From NCBI GenBank assembly GCA_023228645.1, contig JALOAT010000004.1, positions 62,001-126,000 on the forward strand: a stretch of DNA of 64,000 bases, read 5' to 3'. Of the stretch, positions 34,894 through 43,067 are shown one piece after another (the stretch's first letter is position 1; the number at the start of each line of letters is the position of its first letter). This stretch comes from Gammaproteobacteria bacterium (GTDB lineage Bacteria > Pseudomonadota > Gammaproteobacteria > Thiohalomonadales > Thiohalomonadaceae). The position numbers were made by a program, and so were the translations under genes. The notes beneath the pieces were generated by a model. That model had not been told where the DNA came from and made no database searches. It saw only the letters and a list, made by a program, of their open reading frames with translations.

Positions 34894-36060
34894 ATGAACC
34901 TCCACGAGTACCAGGCCAAGCGGCTGTTCGCGGATTACGGCATTCCCGTGCCCGAGGGGCGCACCGCCGCCAGCGCCGCCGAGGCGCGCCAGGCCGCCCA
35001 CGACATCGGCGGTGGGAGCTGGGTGGTCAAGGCCCAGGTGCACGCCGGCGGGCGCGGCAAGGTCGGCGGCGTGAAGCGGGTGGAGAGCGCGGATCAGGCC
35101 GAGATCGTCGCCGGCCAGCTGCTGGGCTCGCGGCTCGTGACCCATCAGTCCGGTCCCGAGGGACAGCCCGTCAATCAGGTGCTGGTGGAAGCCGTCTCGG
35201 CCATTGCGCGCGAGCTGTACCTGGGCGCGGTGGTGGACCGCGCCACGCGCAAGGTCACCTTTATGGCCTCCGCCGCCGGCGGCATGGACATCGAGGAGGT
35301 GGCGGCCAGCCATCCCGCAAAGATCCTCACCGCCGCCGTGGACCCCGTGGCGGGACTGCAGGGCTACCAGTGCCGCAGGCTCGGTTTTGCCCTGGGGCTC
35401 GATGTGGCGCAGGTGAACGAACTCACGCGCATCATGCTCGGTCTTTACCGCCTGTTCACCGAGCGCGACCTGAGCCTGGTGGAGATCAACCCGCTGGTGG
35501 TCACCAAGGAGGGCAAGCTGCTCGCCCTGGACGCCAAGCTCAACCTGGACGAGAACGCGCTCTATCGCCAGAAGGCGCTCGCTGATCTGCGCGACCCCAC
35601 CCAGGAGGACGAGCGCGAGACCCACGCCCAGCAGCACAGCCTCAATTACGTGGCCCTGGACGGCAACATCGGCTGCATGGTCAACGGCGCGGGCCTGGCC
35701 ATGGCCACCATGGACCTCATCCAGCTGCACGGCGGCCAGCCCGCCAACTTCCTGGATGTGGGCGGCGGCACGACGGCAGAAAGGGTGGCCGAGGCCTTCA
35801 AGCTGATCCTCTCCGACCCCAAGGTGAAGGCCATCCTGGTGAACATTTTCGGCGGCATCGTGCGCTGCGACCTCATCGCCGAGGGCGTCATCAAGGCGGT
35901 GAAGGAGGTGGGCGTCACCGTGCCCGTGGTGGTCCGCCTGGAGGGCACCAACGTGGAGCAGGGCCGTGCCATGCTGCGCGACAGCGGGCTCGCCATCACC
36001 CCGGTGCAGGGCCTCACGGACGCGGCGCAGAAGGCCGTGGCCGCCGCGGAGGGAAAGTAA
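34894..36060 (+). CDS. sucC: Succinate--CoA ligase, beta subunit (ADP-forming)
   Basis: SucC and SucD form the TCA-cycle enzyme that converts succinyl-CoA to succinate with ATP or GTP formation. The 388-residue product has the family start MNLHEYQAKRLFADYGIPVP, the ATP-grasp segment WVVKAQVHAGGRGKVGGVK and the C-terminal NIFGGIVRCDLIAEG. The length equals E. coli SucC (388). It stands alone with sucD here instead of following sucAB. The TAA stop shares one base with the sucD ATG. Confidence 0.98.
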   Translation: MNLHEYQAKRLFADYGIPVPEGRTAASAAEARQAAHDIGGGSWVVKAQVHAGGRGKVGGVKRVESADQAEIVAGQLLGSRLVTHQSGPEGQPVNQVLVEAVSAIARELYLGAVVDRATRKVTFMASAAGGMDIEEVAASHPAKILTAAVDPVAGLQGYQCRRLGFALGLDVAQVNELTRIMLGLYRLFTERDLSLVEINPLVVTKEGKLLALDAKLNLDENALYRQKALADLRDPTQEDERETHAQQHSLNYVALDGNIGCMVNGAGLAMATMDLIQLHGGQPANFLDVGGGTTAERVAEAFKLILSDPKVKAILVNIFGGIVRCDLIAEGVIKAVKEVGVTVPVVVRLEGTNVEQGRAMLRDSGLAITPVQGLTDAAQKAVAAAEGK

Positions 36061-36932
36061 TGGCCATTCTCGTCGACAAACGCACCCGCGTGATCTGCCA
36101 GGGCTTCACCGGCAAGCAGGGCACCTTCCATTCCGAACAGACCATCGCCTACGGCACCAATTTCGTCGGCGGCGTGACCCCGGGCAAGGGCGGACAGCGG
36201 CACCTGGATCGGCCCGTGTTCGACACGGTGCACGATGCCGTGGCCGCCACCGGCGCCGACGCCACCATGATCTACGTGCCCGCGCCCTATGCGGCCGATG
36301 CCATCCTGGAGGCCGCCGACGCGGGCATCAAGGTCATCGCCTGCATCACCGAGGGCATCCCGGTGCTGGACATGCTCAAGGTGAAGGCCGCGCTGGCGCA
36401 CTATCCGGACGTGAACCTCATCGGCCCCAACTGCCCCGGACTCATCACCCCGGGCGAATGCAAGATCGGCATCATGCCCGGCGCCATCCACCGGCCGGGC
36501 CGCATCGGCATCGTGTCGCGCTCGGGCACGCTCACCTATGAGGCCGTGCACCAGACCACCGGCGCGGGCCTGGGCCAGAGCACCTGCGCGGGCATCGGCG
36601 GCGATCCCATCCACGGCATGAGCTTCGTGGACGTGCTGGCCCGCTTCCAGGCCGACCCGCAGACCGAGGGCGTCATCATGGTGGGCGAGATCGGCGGCAC
36701 GGCCGAGGAAGAGGCCGCCGCCTTCATCAAGGCCCACGTCACCAAGCCCGTGGTGGCCTACATCGCCGGCGTCACCGCACCCAAGGGCAAGCGCATGGGC
36801 CACGCCGGCGCCATCATCGCCGGCGGCAAGGGCACCGCCGAGGAAAAATTCGCCGCCCTCGAAGCCGCCGGCGTGCACGTGGTGCGCTCCCCGGCCGACA
36901 TGGGCGCGCGCATGGCGGCCGTGCTGAAATGA
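36060..36932 (+). CDS. sucD: Succinate--CoA ligase, alpha subunit
   Basis: SucD carries the active-site histidine that is phosphorylated during succinyl-CoA hydrolysis. The 290-residue product has the CoA-binding start (CQGFTGKQGTFHSEQTIAYG), PNCPGLITPGECKIG, and the phospho-His loop GHAGAIIAGGKGTAEEK. Length matches E. coli SucD (289). It shares one base with sucC, and its stop codon is embedded in the first bases of a family B hairpin, which could terminate the operon. Confidence 0.98.
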   Translation: MAILVDKRTRVICQGFTGKQGTFHSEQTIAYGTNFVGGVTPGKGGQRHLDRPVFDTVHDAVAATGADATMIYVPAPYAADAILEAADAGIKVIACITEGIPVLDMLKVKAALAHYPDVNLIGPNCPGLITPGECKIGIMPGAIHRPGRIGIVSRSGTLTYEAVHQTTGAGLGQSTCAGIGGDPIHGMSFVDVLARFQADPQTEGVIMVGEIGGTAEEEAAAFIKAHVTKPVVAYIAGVTAPKGKRMGHAGAIIAGGKGTAEEKFAALEAAGVHVVRSPADMGARMAAVLK

Positions 36933-37039
36933 AAAAATCCAACGCAGAGACGCGGAGGCGCAGAGAGCACAGAGGAAACATAATTCCTTTCAGACTCTCA
37001 GCGTCCTCTGTGCCTCTGCATCTCTGCGTTCATCTTTTT
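36932..37039 (+). repeat. CACAGAG/CGCAGAG inverted repeat (family B, copy 1)
   Basis: AAAAAATCCAACGCAGAGAC and further GCAGAG/CGGAGGC units (left arm to 36975) pair with CTCTGTGCCTCTGCATCTCTGCGTT plus CATCTTTTT (37006-37039). The short loop and the terminal A-run/T-run make it resemble a bidirectional intrinsic terminator directly after sucD. Confidence 0.85.
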
Positions 37040-37067
37040 CCATGAACCCTTTGCCGTGGCGAAGATG

Positions 37068-37175
37068 AAAAAATCCAACACAGAGACACAGAAACGCAGA
37101 GAACACAGGGTCAATGTGACTGCTTTCATATCCTCTGCGTTCTCTGTGTCTCTGCGTCTCTGCGTTTATCTTTTT
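37068..37175 (+). repeat. CACAGAG inverted repeat (family B, copy 2, tandem to copy 1)
   Basis: A second copy only 28 bp after copy 1: AAAAAATCCAACACAGAGAC...GAACACAGGG and CCTCTGCGTTCTCTGTG...GCGTTTATCTTTTT. Both copies are followed by CCATGA, and here that ATG (37178) is the nadE start. The repeat boundary therefore coincides with the translation start region. Confidence 0.85.
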
Positions 37176-37177
37176 CC

Positions 37178-38800
37178 ATGACGACCCTACGCATCGCGCT
37201 CGCGCAGTTGAATCCCACGGTGGGCGACATTGATGGGAATGCGGCGAAGATCGTCGCCTGGGCGCTGCGCGCGCGCGACGAGTTGAAGGCGGATCTGGTG
37301 GTGTTTCCGGAGCTGGCGCTCACGGGTTATCCGCCTGAGGACCTGCTGCTGCGCCCGGCGTTTCTCGATCGCACCCTGGCGGGACTGGAGGAGATCAAGC
37401 GTCAGGTGCGCGGCATCGACGTGATCCTCGGTTATCCGCGCTGCGCCACCGGCGGGCTCTACAACGCGGCCTCGCTGCTGCGCGACGGCCAGATTGTTGC
37501 TACCTACCACAAGGCTCACCTGCCCAATTACGGGGTGTTCGACGAACGGCGCTATTTCGTGCCGGGCGGCGAGACCTGCGTGGTGGAGGTCAAGGGCGTG
37601 CCCGTGGGCCTTACCGTGTGCGAGGACATCTGGCTGCCCGGCCCGGTGGAGGAAGCGGCGGCGGCCGGGGCGCAGCTGGTGGTGAACATCAATGCCTCGC
37701 CCTTCCACCTCGGCAAGGGTGATGAACGGGAAGGCGTGCTCAAGCAGCGCATCGAGGCCGCGCGTGTACCCGTGGTCTATGTGAACCAGGTGGGCGGCCA
37801 GGACGAGCTGGTGTTCGACGGTCACAGCTTCGTCATGGACGCCGTCGGCCAGGTGAGCCAGCGCGCGCCCGGCTTCGAGGAAGGGCTTTATCCGGCGGAA
37901 TTCCACGGCGAGGGAGAAGCGGTTTGGCCCGTGCCGCAGACCGCCTTGCCGATGACGGGTGACGAAGAGAGCGTTTACCGCGCTCTGGTGCTCGGCGTGC
38001 GCGATTACATCGGCAAGAACGGCTTTCCCGGCGTGGTGCTTGGCCTGTCCGGCGGCATCGACTCGGCGCTGGTGCTCGCCATTGCCGTCGACGCCATCGG
38101 CGCGGCGCGCTGCGAAGCCATCTCCATGCCGTCGCGTTATACCGCAGACATGAGCGTTGAGGACGCGCGCCTCCAAGCGGAGATAATGGGCGTGCCGTTC
38201 TGCGTGATACCCATCGAACCCACCTTCAACGCCTTCATCGACAGTCTCAAAGAAGAGTTCGCGGGCCTGCCGCCCGATGTGACCGAGGAAAATATCCAGG
38301 CACGTTGCCGTGGTGTGCTGCTCATGGCCGTGTCCAACAAAAAGCGCAAGATGGTGCTCACCACCGGCAACAAGAGCGAAACCGCAGTGGGCTATTCCAC
38401 GCTGTACGGCGACATGGCGGGTGGCTTCGACGTGTTGAAGGACGTGCCCAAGACCCTGGTCTATCGTCTGGCTGAATACCGCAATCGCATCGCACCGGTG
38501 ATTCCGCGGCGCGTCATCGAGCGTGCGCCTTCAGCGGAACTCGCCGCGGGCCAGCGCGACTCCGACTCGCTGCCGCCTTATGAAGTGCTCGATGGGATCC
38601 TCGAGCGCTACGTGGAACAGGATCAGTCCGTCGATGAAATCGTTGCCGCCGGTTTCGAGCGCGCCACCGTGGAGCGCGTGGCGCGCCTCGTCGATCGCAA
38701 CGAATACAAGCGCCGCCAGGCGCCCCCGGGCCCGCGCATCACCCGCCGCGCCTTCGGCCGCGACCGGCGTTACCCCATCACCAACGGTTTCAAGGGCTGA
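37178..38800 (+). CDS. nadE: Glutamine-dependent NAD+ synthetase
   Basis: NadE amidates deamido-NAD+ in the last step of NAD synthesis. This 540-residue form has an N-terminal glutaminase (nitrilase) domain with Glu (FPELALTGYPPEDLL), Lys (YHKAHLPNYGVFDE) and Cys (GLTVCEDIWLPG). The C-terminal synthetase has the PP-loop GLSGGIDSA and TGNKSETAVGYSTLYGDMAGG. The ATG lies 2 bp beyond a family B repeat and has no Shine-Dalgarno (TTTTTCCATG), so the start may be poorly translated or the message may begin nearby. The catalytic core is intact. Confidence 0.96.
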   Translation: MTTLRIALAQLNPTVGDIDGNAAKIVAWALRARDELKADLVVFPELALTGYPPEDLLLRPAFLDRTLAGLEEIKRQVRGIDVILGYPRCATGGLYNAASLLRDGQIVATYHKAHLPNYGVFDERRYFVPGGETCVVEVKGVPVGLTVCEDIWLPGPVEEAAAAGAQLVVNINASPFHLGKGDEREGVLKQRIEAARVPVVYVNQVGGQDELVFDGHSFVMDAVGQVSQRAPGFEEGLYPAEFHGEGEAVWPVPQTALPMTGDEESVYRALVLGVRDYIGKNGFPGVVLGLSGGIDSALVLAIAVDAIGAARCEAISMPSRYTADMSVEDARLQAEIMGVPFCVIPIEPTFNAFIDSLKEEFAGLPPDVTEENIQARCRGVLLMAVSNKKRKMVLTTGNKSETAVGYSTLYGDMAGGFDVLKDVPKTLVYRLAEYRNRIAPVIPRRVIERAPSAELAAGQRDSDSLPPYEVLDGILERYVEQDQSVDEIVAAGFERATVERVARLVDRNEYKRRQAPPGPRITRRAFGRDRRYPITNGFKG

Positions 38801-38805
38801 AGACC

Positions 38806-38898
38806 AAAATCCAACACAGAGGCACAGAGACACAGAGAACGCAGAGACTATTGTTCACCTCCGTGATCTCTGTGTCTCTGCGCCTCTGTGTTGAATCT
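38806..38898 (+). repeat. CACAGAG inverted repeat (family B, copy 3)
   Basis: AAAATCCAACACAGAGGC...AGAACGCAGAGA (38806-38848) pairs with TCTCTGTGTCTCTGCGCCTCTGTGTTG (38867-38893) around a loop of about 18 nt. It lies just after the nadE stop codon and 34 bp before the glnB start. Confidence 0.85.
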
Positions 38899-38932
38899 GT
38901 TACGTTTGCGACGGGATCGGAGAGGAACTGAC

Positions 38933-39271
38933 ATGAAGAAGATTGAAGCCATCATCAAGCCTTTCAAGCTGGACGACGTGCGCGAGGCGCTGTCGGAGAA
39001 GGGTGTGCAGGGCATGACGGCGACCGAGGTGAAGGGTTTCGGCCGGCAGAAAGGCCACACCGAACTCTATCGCGGTGCGGAATATGTGGTGGATTTCCTG
39101 CCCAAGGTGAAGATCGAAGTGGTGGTCAACGACGATCAGGTGGACGCCTGCCTGGAGGCCATCATGAGTGCGGCGCGCACCGGCAAGATCGGCGACGGCA
39201 AGATCTTCGTCACCAGCGTCGAGCGCGTGCTGCGCATCCGCACCGGCGAGGAAGGCCCCTCGGCGATTTGA
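38933..39271 (+). CDS. glnB: Nitrogen regulatory protein P-II (GlnB)
   Basis: GlnB is the trimeric PII protein that reports glutamine and 2-oxoglutarate/ATP status to GlnE, GlnL/NtrB and other targets. The 112-residue product has the uridylylation T-loop with Tyr51 (LYRGAEYVVDFLPK), the B-loop TGKIGDGKIF and the C-loop RIRTGEEG, nearly matching E. coli GlnB. The frame is open further upstream, but ATG 38933 behind GAGAGGAACTG gives the standard MKKIEAIIKPF start. It follows nadE, a frequent neighbour in gammaproteobacteria. Confidence 0.98.
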   Translation: MKKIEAIIKPFKLDDVREALSEKGVQGMTATEVKGFGRQKGHTELYRGAEYVVDFLPKVKIEVVVNDDQVDACLEAIMSAARTGKIGDGKIFVTSVERVLRIRTGEEGPSAI

Positions 39272-39455
39272 GAAAAAGCCCGAACACGGGGGACACGGGG
39301 AACACGGGGGAATTATTTGTTCCTGTAGGAGCGGCCTCAGGCCGCGATCGCACGGTATCCGACCATGATCGCGGTTTGAGGCCGCTCCCACGGGTCAGGG
39401 CAGAACCATCGAAGGATTCCCCCGTGTTCCCCGTGTCCCCCGTGGTTAATGCTTT
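39272..39455 (+). repeat. CACGGGG inverted repeat with a nested REP-like hairpin (family C, copy 1)
   Basis: Outer arms: AACACGGGGGACACGGGG and AACACGGGGG (39283-39311) pair with CCCCCGTGTTCCCCGTG and TCCCCCGTGG (about 39419-39445). The loop contains its own inverted repeat, CCTGTAGGAGCGGCCTCAGG with CCGCGATCG (39322-39350) and GATCGCGGTTTGAGGCCGCTCCCAC (39367-39391). The inner unit resembles Pseudomonas-type REP elements (GTGGGAGCGGGC...GCGAT). Confidence 0.85.
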
Positions 39456-39482
39456 TCTCTTCCTCCGCTGACGTTCACGCAG

Positions 39483-40004
39483 CTAGCGGTAATCCACCAC
39501 ATCGCCCAGCGGGCGGCGGGGGCTGAGTTCGGGGAGTTCGGCGGGGTAGCCGATGCTAAGCAGGGCGATGGGTGCCATGCCGGCGGGCAGGTTCAGCAGC
39601 CGGGCGATTTCGGCTTCGTCGAAGTAACCCACCCAGGTGGAGCCGAGGTTGGCGGCGACCACGGCCAGTTGCGCATAGGCGGCGGCGATGGTGGCGTCCT
39701 GCACCGCGTAGAGCGAACGCCCACGTTCACCGAAGCGCACCTCTGCGCGCTCGGTGTCGGCACAGAACACCAGGCAGATGGGGGCCTCCGAGATGAAGGT
39801 CTGGTTGTCGGCGGCCTGGGCCAACGCGTCTCGCATGGCCCCGTCCTGCACGACCACGATGCGGTAGGACTGCAGATCCCCTGCGGAGGGCGCGGCACAC
39901 GCCATTTCCAGGATCGCGTGGAGCTGCTGCGGTTCGACCTCCCGGTCGGTGAGGTAGCGGCGAACCGAATGCCGGTGCCGGACGGTTTCGAAGAAATCCC
40001 ACAT
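39483..40004 (-). CDS. Nitroreductase family protein (FMN-dependent)
   Basis: A 173-residue nitroreductase-fold oxidoreductase, probably a homodimeric FMN enzyme using NAD(P)H. Family features are the FMN-phosphate-binding RHRHSVRRY near the N-terminus, APSAGDLQSYRIVVV, LGSTWVGYFDE and the end GYPAELPELSPRRPLGDVV. The natural substrate is unknown. The frame is open to 40055, but ATG 40004 with GAGGGG 7 nt upstream was chosen. It is read convergently with glnB across the family C repeat. Confidence 0.88.
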   Translation of the reverse strand: MWDFFETVRHRHSVRRYLTDREVEPQQLHAILEMACAAPSAGDLQSYRIVVVQDGAMRDALAQAADNQTFISEAPICLVFCADTERAEVRFGERGRSLYAVQDATIAAAYAQLAVVAANLGSTWVGYFDEAEIARLLNLPAGMAPIALLSIGYPAELPELSPRRPLGDVVDYR

Positions 40005-40073
40005 GTTCAGTCCCCTCGGTGTTGATTTTTCGAATCCGGGCCTGAACGGTGTCACCCGGAATCTATTCGTTCA

Positions 40074-40829
40074 TCATTCCTGTCCCGGGCGCCATGGCGT
40101 CCGGTCAGGATAATTGAGCTGAAGCACTTTTTCGGCGTCCTGGGCGAGGTCGGTCATCTTCATCTCGCGATAGGCGGTGACGAGAATGGCGACGGCGTCC
40201 GCGACCGCAGGCGTCTGCTGATAGTTTTCGACCACGTACTTGGCGCGGTTGGCGGCGGCGAGCCACGCCCCGCGCCGCATGTAGAAGTCCGCCGCCTTGA
40301 CCTCGTGCCGCGCAAGCAGGTTGCGCAAGTGCACCATGCGCTTGACGGCATCCTGCGCGTACTTGCTGTCTGGAAAGCGTTCCGTCAGTTCCTTGAAGTT
40401 GTTGAATGCGGTGCGGGCCGCGCTCGGGTCGCGATCGGCCGGGTCCTGCGGGGCGAAGCGTTCCAGGAACCCCGGCGGTGGATCGAAACTGGCGATGGCG
40501 CGCAGGTAATAGGCATAATCGGCGTTCGGATGCGTCGGGTGCAGCTTGATGAAGCGCTCGGCGGCGCCGACCGCAGCGGCAGGCTCTTCGCCCTTGTAAT
40601 GGGCATAGGCGATTTCCAGTTGCGCCTGCTCGGCATAAGGCCCGTAGGGATAACGCGCCTCGAGCTTGCCGTACAATTCGATGGCCCGCTGGTAATTGCC
40701 TTCGTCCAGGGCGGATTTGGCCTCGGTGTAGAATTCCGCTGCGCTCCATTTGGCGGTCGGATCCTGGTTGAGACCTGCGCAGCCGCCAAGCAAAAAGACC
40801 AGCCCCGCGGCGAAACCGATGAAACGCAT
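40074..40829 (-). CDS. bamD: Outer membrane assembly lipoprotein BamD
   Basis: BamD is the essential lipoprotein of the BAM complex that folds outer-membrane beta-barrels with BamA. The 251-residue product has a signal peptide with lipobox LLGGC (mature N-terminal Cys17) and a run of TPR repeats (ALDEGNYQRAIELYGKLEARYPYGPYAEQAQLEIAYAHYK). It also has the conserved AYYLRAIASFD and DRDPSAARTAFNNFKELTERFPDSKYA. It is divergent from rluD with an 86-bp shared promoter region, exactly as in E. coli. Confidence 0.97.
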   Translation of the reverse strand: MRFIGFAAGLVFLLGGCAGLNQDPTAKWSAAEFYTEAKSALDEGNYQRAIELYGKLEARYPYGPYAEQAQLEIAYAHYKGEEPAAAVGAAERFIKLHPTHPNADYAYYLRAIASFDPPPGFLERFAPQDPADRDPSAARTAFNNFKELTERFPDSKYAQDAVKRMVHLRNLLARHEVKAADFYMRRGAWLAAANRAKYVVENYQQTPAVADAVAILVTAYREMKMTDLAQDAEKVLQLNYPDRTPWRPGQE

Positions 40830-40915
40830 AGTAACCTAACCTTTTGAACGGGACCTTCGCCCCCCGGAAAAGCCCCGCAAGTATAACCCGCCCGACTGCC
40901 ACCGAATCAAAAGCC

Positions 40916-41872
40916 ATGTCCGATCCCCTTCGCCTGCATGCCGAGGTCCCGCCTGAAATGGCCGGTCGGCGTCTGGATCAAGCCCTCAGCGAACTATTTC
41001 CCGAGTATTCCCGGTCACGTCTCAAGAAGTGGATCGAGGACGGCCATGTGCAGGTGGACGGGGGCATGTTGCGACCGAAAGACAAACTGGCAGGCGGCGA
41101 GGCCATCGTGCTGGACGTGGTCGTGGAGGAGGACCGGCGTTTCGCCGCCGAGCCCATTCCGTTGCGAATCGTTTATGAAGACGCGGAACTCCTCGTCATC
41201 GACAAGCCGGCCGGCCTGGTGGTCCATCCGGCGGCCGGCAACTGGGAAGGCACGCTGCTGAATGCGCTGCTGCACCACGCCCCTGAACTGGCCGGCGTAC
41301 CGCGCGCCGGCATCGTGCATCGCCTGGACAAGGACACCAGCGGCCTGCTGGTCGTGGCCCGCACCCTCGAGGCCCAGAACGCCCTGGTCGAGCAACTCCA
41401 GGCGCGCAGCGTGAGCCGCGAATACCAGGCCGTGACGGTACGCGTGATGACCGCCGGCGGTACCGTGGATGCGCCCATCGATCGCCATCCCGTGGATCGC
41501 AAGCGCATGGCCGTGGTGGCGCATGGGCGGGAGGCGATCACCCACTACCGCGTGCTCGAACGTTTCCGCGCCCACACCCACATCACCGTCAAGCTGGAGA
41601 CGGGCCGCACCCATCAGATCCGGGTGCACATGGCGCATATCAATTTCCCGCTGGTGGGCGACCCGGTCTACGGCGGCCGCCTGCGCCTGCCCGCCGGCGT
41701 CACCGAGGAACTGCGCCAGTTCCTGCAACAGTTCCCCCGCCAGGCCCTGCACGCCGCCCGCCTCGGCCTCGACCACCCGCGCACCGGTGAGGCCCTGAAT
41801 TGGAGCGCACCCCTGCCCGAGGACATGCGGCAGTTGCTTGCACTGCTGCGGCAGGACACCGTCCGCGGATGA
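40916..41872 (+). CDS. rluD: 23S rRNA pseudouridine synthase RluD
   Basis: RluD makes pseudouridines in helix 69 of 23S rRNA, important for ribosome assembly. The 318-residue product has an N-terminal S4 RNA-binding domain (RRLDQALSELFPEYSRSRLKKWIEDGHVQV), the catalytic motif HRLDKDTSGLLVVA with its Asp, and RTHQIRVHMAHINFPLVGDPVYGG. The frame is open 24 codons upstream; ATG 40916 gives the family N-terminus. It is divergent from bamD and followed by pgeF, as in E. coli. Confidence 0.96.
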   Translation: MSDPLRLHAEVPPEMAGRRLDQALSELFPEYSRSRLKKWIEDGHVQVDGGMLRPKDKLAGGEAIVLDVVVEEDRRFAAEPIPLRIVYEDAELLVIDKPAGLVVHPAAGNWEGTLLNALLHHAPELAGVPRAGIVHRLDKDTSGLLVVARTLEAQNALVEQLQARSVSREYQAVTVRVMTAGGTVDAPIDRHPVDRKRMAVVAHGREAITHYRVLERFRAHTHITVKLETGRTHQIRVHMAHINFPLVGDPVYGGRLRLPAGVTEELRQFLQQFPRQALHAARLGLDHPRTGEALNWSAPLPEDMRQLLALLRQDTVRG

Positions 41873-41895
41873 ACGCCGACAAACTAAGAGAAGAG

Positions 41896-42069
41896 AAAAG
41901 CATTAACCACGGGGGACACGGGGTTAAATCCTGGGATGTGTAGGAGCGGCCTCAGGCCGCGATGGTTTTCACCCGCCATCGGCAAATCGCGGGCTGAGCC
42001 CGATCAGCCGGTGCGGTCAACTCCCACAAGAAATGGATTTCCCCGTGTCGCCCGTGGTTAATGCTTTTT
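41896..42069 (+). repeat. CACGGGG inverted repeat with a nested REP-like element (family C, copy 2)
   Basis: Outer arms AAAAGCATTAACCACGGGGG + ACACGGGG (41896-41923) and CCCCGTGTCGCCCGTGG + TTAATGCTTTT (42041-42068) are almost perfectly complementary. Inside the loop lie GTAGGAGCGGCCTCAGGCCG (41940-41959) and the inverted REP-like ATCGCGGGCTGAGCCCGATC...CTCCCACAA (41985-42029). The outer ends TTAATGCTTTT are shared with the right end of copy 1. It lies between rluD and pgeF. Confidence 0.85.
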
Positions 42070-42089
42070 GCTGACTTGAGCTGATCCTC

Positions 42090-42815
42090 ATGGAATTCAT
42101 TTCTCCTGACTGGCCGGCGCCAGCGAATGTGCGGGCGGCGGTGACGACTCGCTCGGGCGGGGTGAGCGTGGGGCCGTATGCCTCGCTCAACCTGAGCGAT
42201 CACGTGGGGGATGAGCCGGCGGCGGTGGCGGAGAATCGTGCTCGGCTGGCGCGCGTCCTGGCGCTACCGGCCGAACCTGGCTGGCTCAAGCAGGTGCACG
42301 GCACCTGCGTGCTGGATGCAGCACTCGCCGTCGGCCGTGAGGCGGATGCCGGATTTGCTACCGGTCCCGGCGTGGTGTGCGCGGTGCTCACGGCCGACTG
42401 CTTGCCGGTGCTGTTTTGTGACCGCCACGGCACGCGCGTAGCGGCGGCACACGCGGGCTGGCGCGGCCTTGCGGCGGGTGTGCTCGAACGCACCGTGGAG
42501 GCCCTTGGCACCCCGCCGGACGACCTGCTTGCCTGGCTTGGCCCCGCCATCGGTCCCAATGCCTTCGAGGTGGGCGAGGAGGTGCGTGCGGAATTCCTGC
42601 GCCATGATGCACGCGCCGCCGGAGCGTTCCGTCCATCAGCGGATGGGCGCTGGCTCGCTGATCTGTACGCGCTTGCCCGCCTGCGCCTGCAACGCCTTGG
42701 CGTCGCGGCGATCCACGGCGGCGGCCTGTGCACCTTCCGCGATGCCGCACGCTTCTATTCCTACCGCCGCGACGGGGTCACCGGGCGTATGGCCAGTCTG
42801 GTCTGGCTCGACTAG
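42090..42815 (+). CDS. pgeF: PgeF/YfiH-type peptidoglycan editing factor (laccase-domain family)
   Basis: This cytoplasmic metalloenzyme family was once annotated as polyphenol oxidase. In E. coli, YfiH/PgeF removes wrongly incorporated L-Ser from peptidoglycan precursors, and relatives cleave purine nucleosides. The 241-residue product has the metal and active-site motifs KQVHG, TADCLPVLFCD and HAGWRGLAAGVLE, plus GPAIGPNAFEVG. It directly follows rluD apart from a repeat, the conserved order. It links back functionally to the murC/ddl genes at the window start. Confidence 0.92.
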   Translation: MEFISPDWPAPANVRAAVTTRSGGVSVGPYASLNLSDHVGDEPAAVAENRARLARVLALPAEPGWLKQVHGTCVLDAALAVGREADAGFATGPGVVCAVLTADCLPVLFCDRHGTRVAAAHAGWRGLAAGVLERTVEALGTPPDDLLAWLGPAIGPNAFEVGEEVRAEFLRHDARAAGAFRPSADGRWLADLYALARLRLQRLGVAAIHGGGLCTFRDAARFYSYRRDGVTGRMASLVWLD

Positions 42816-42857
42816 CGCGAACGCACGAAAAGGGAAAGAAGCCGTTAACACGGACTA

Positions 42858-42982
42858 GGACCAATGGGGTCAGAGTAAATTGGGACCAATGGGGTCAGAG
42901 TAAATTGAAGTGGCACCATTGATCTCACCCGTGGAGCTCCCAACGTGCCACTTCAATTTACTCTGACCCCATTGGTCTTTCT
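42858..42982 (+). repeat. GGGGTCAGAGTAAATT direct and inverted repeats (REP-transposase-type element)
   Basis: GACCAATGGGGTCAGAGTAA occurs twice in direct orientation (starting about 42859 and 42884). The second copy, extended by ATTGAAGTGGCAC, is mirrored by GTGCCACTTCAATTTACTCT + GACCCCATTGGTC at 42945-42977. The hairpin has about 18 bp or more of perfect stem. The GGGGTCAGAGTAAATT core is widely seen next to Y1/REP-associated tyrosine transposases; no transposase gene is present here. Confidence 0.85.
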
Positions 42983-43067
42983 CCTGTCCGCTCGTTGGAG
43001 AGGCAACGCCCCAGGCGCCGCTTTCGGTTATGATTCGGTCTTTCCGTATCTCCTCACGGTTCCCCCT

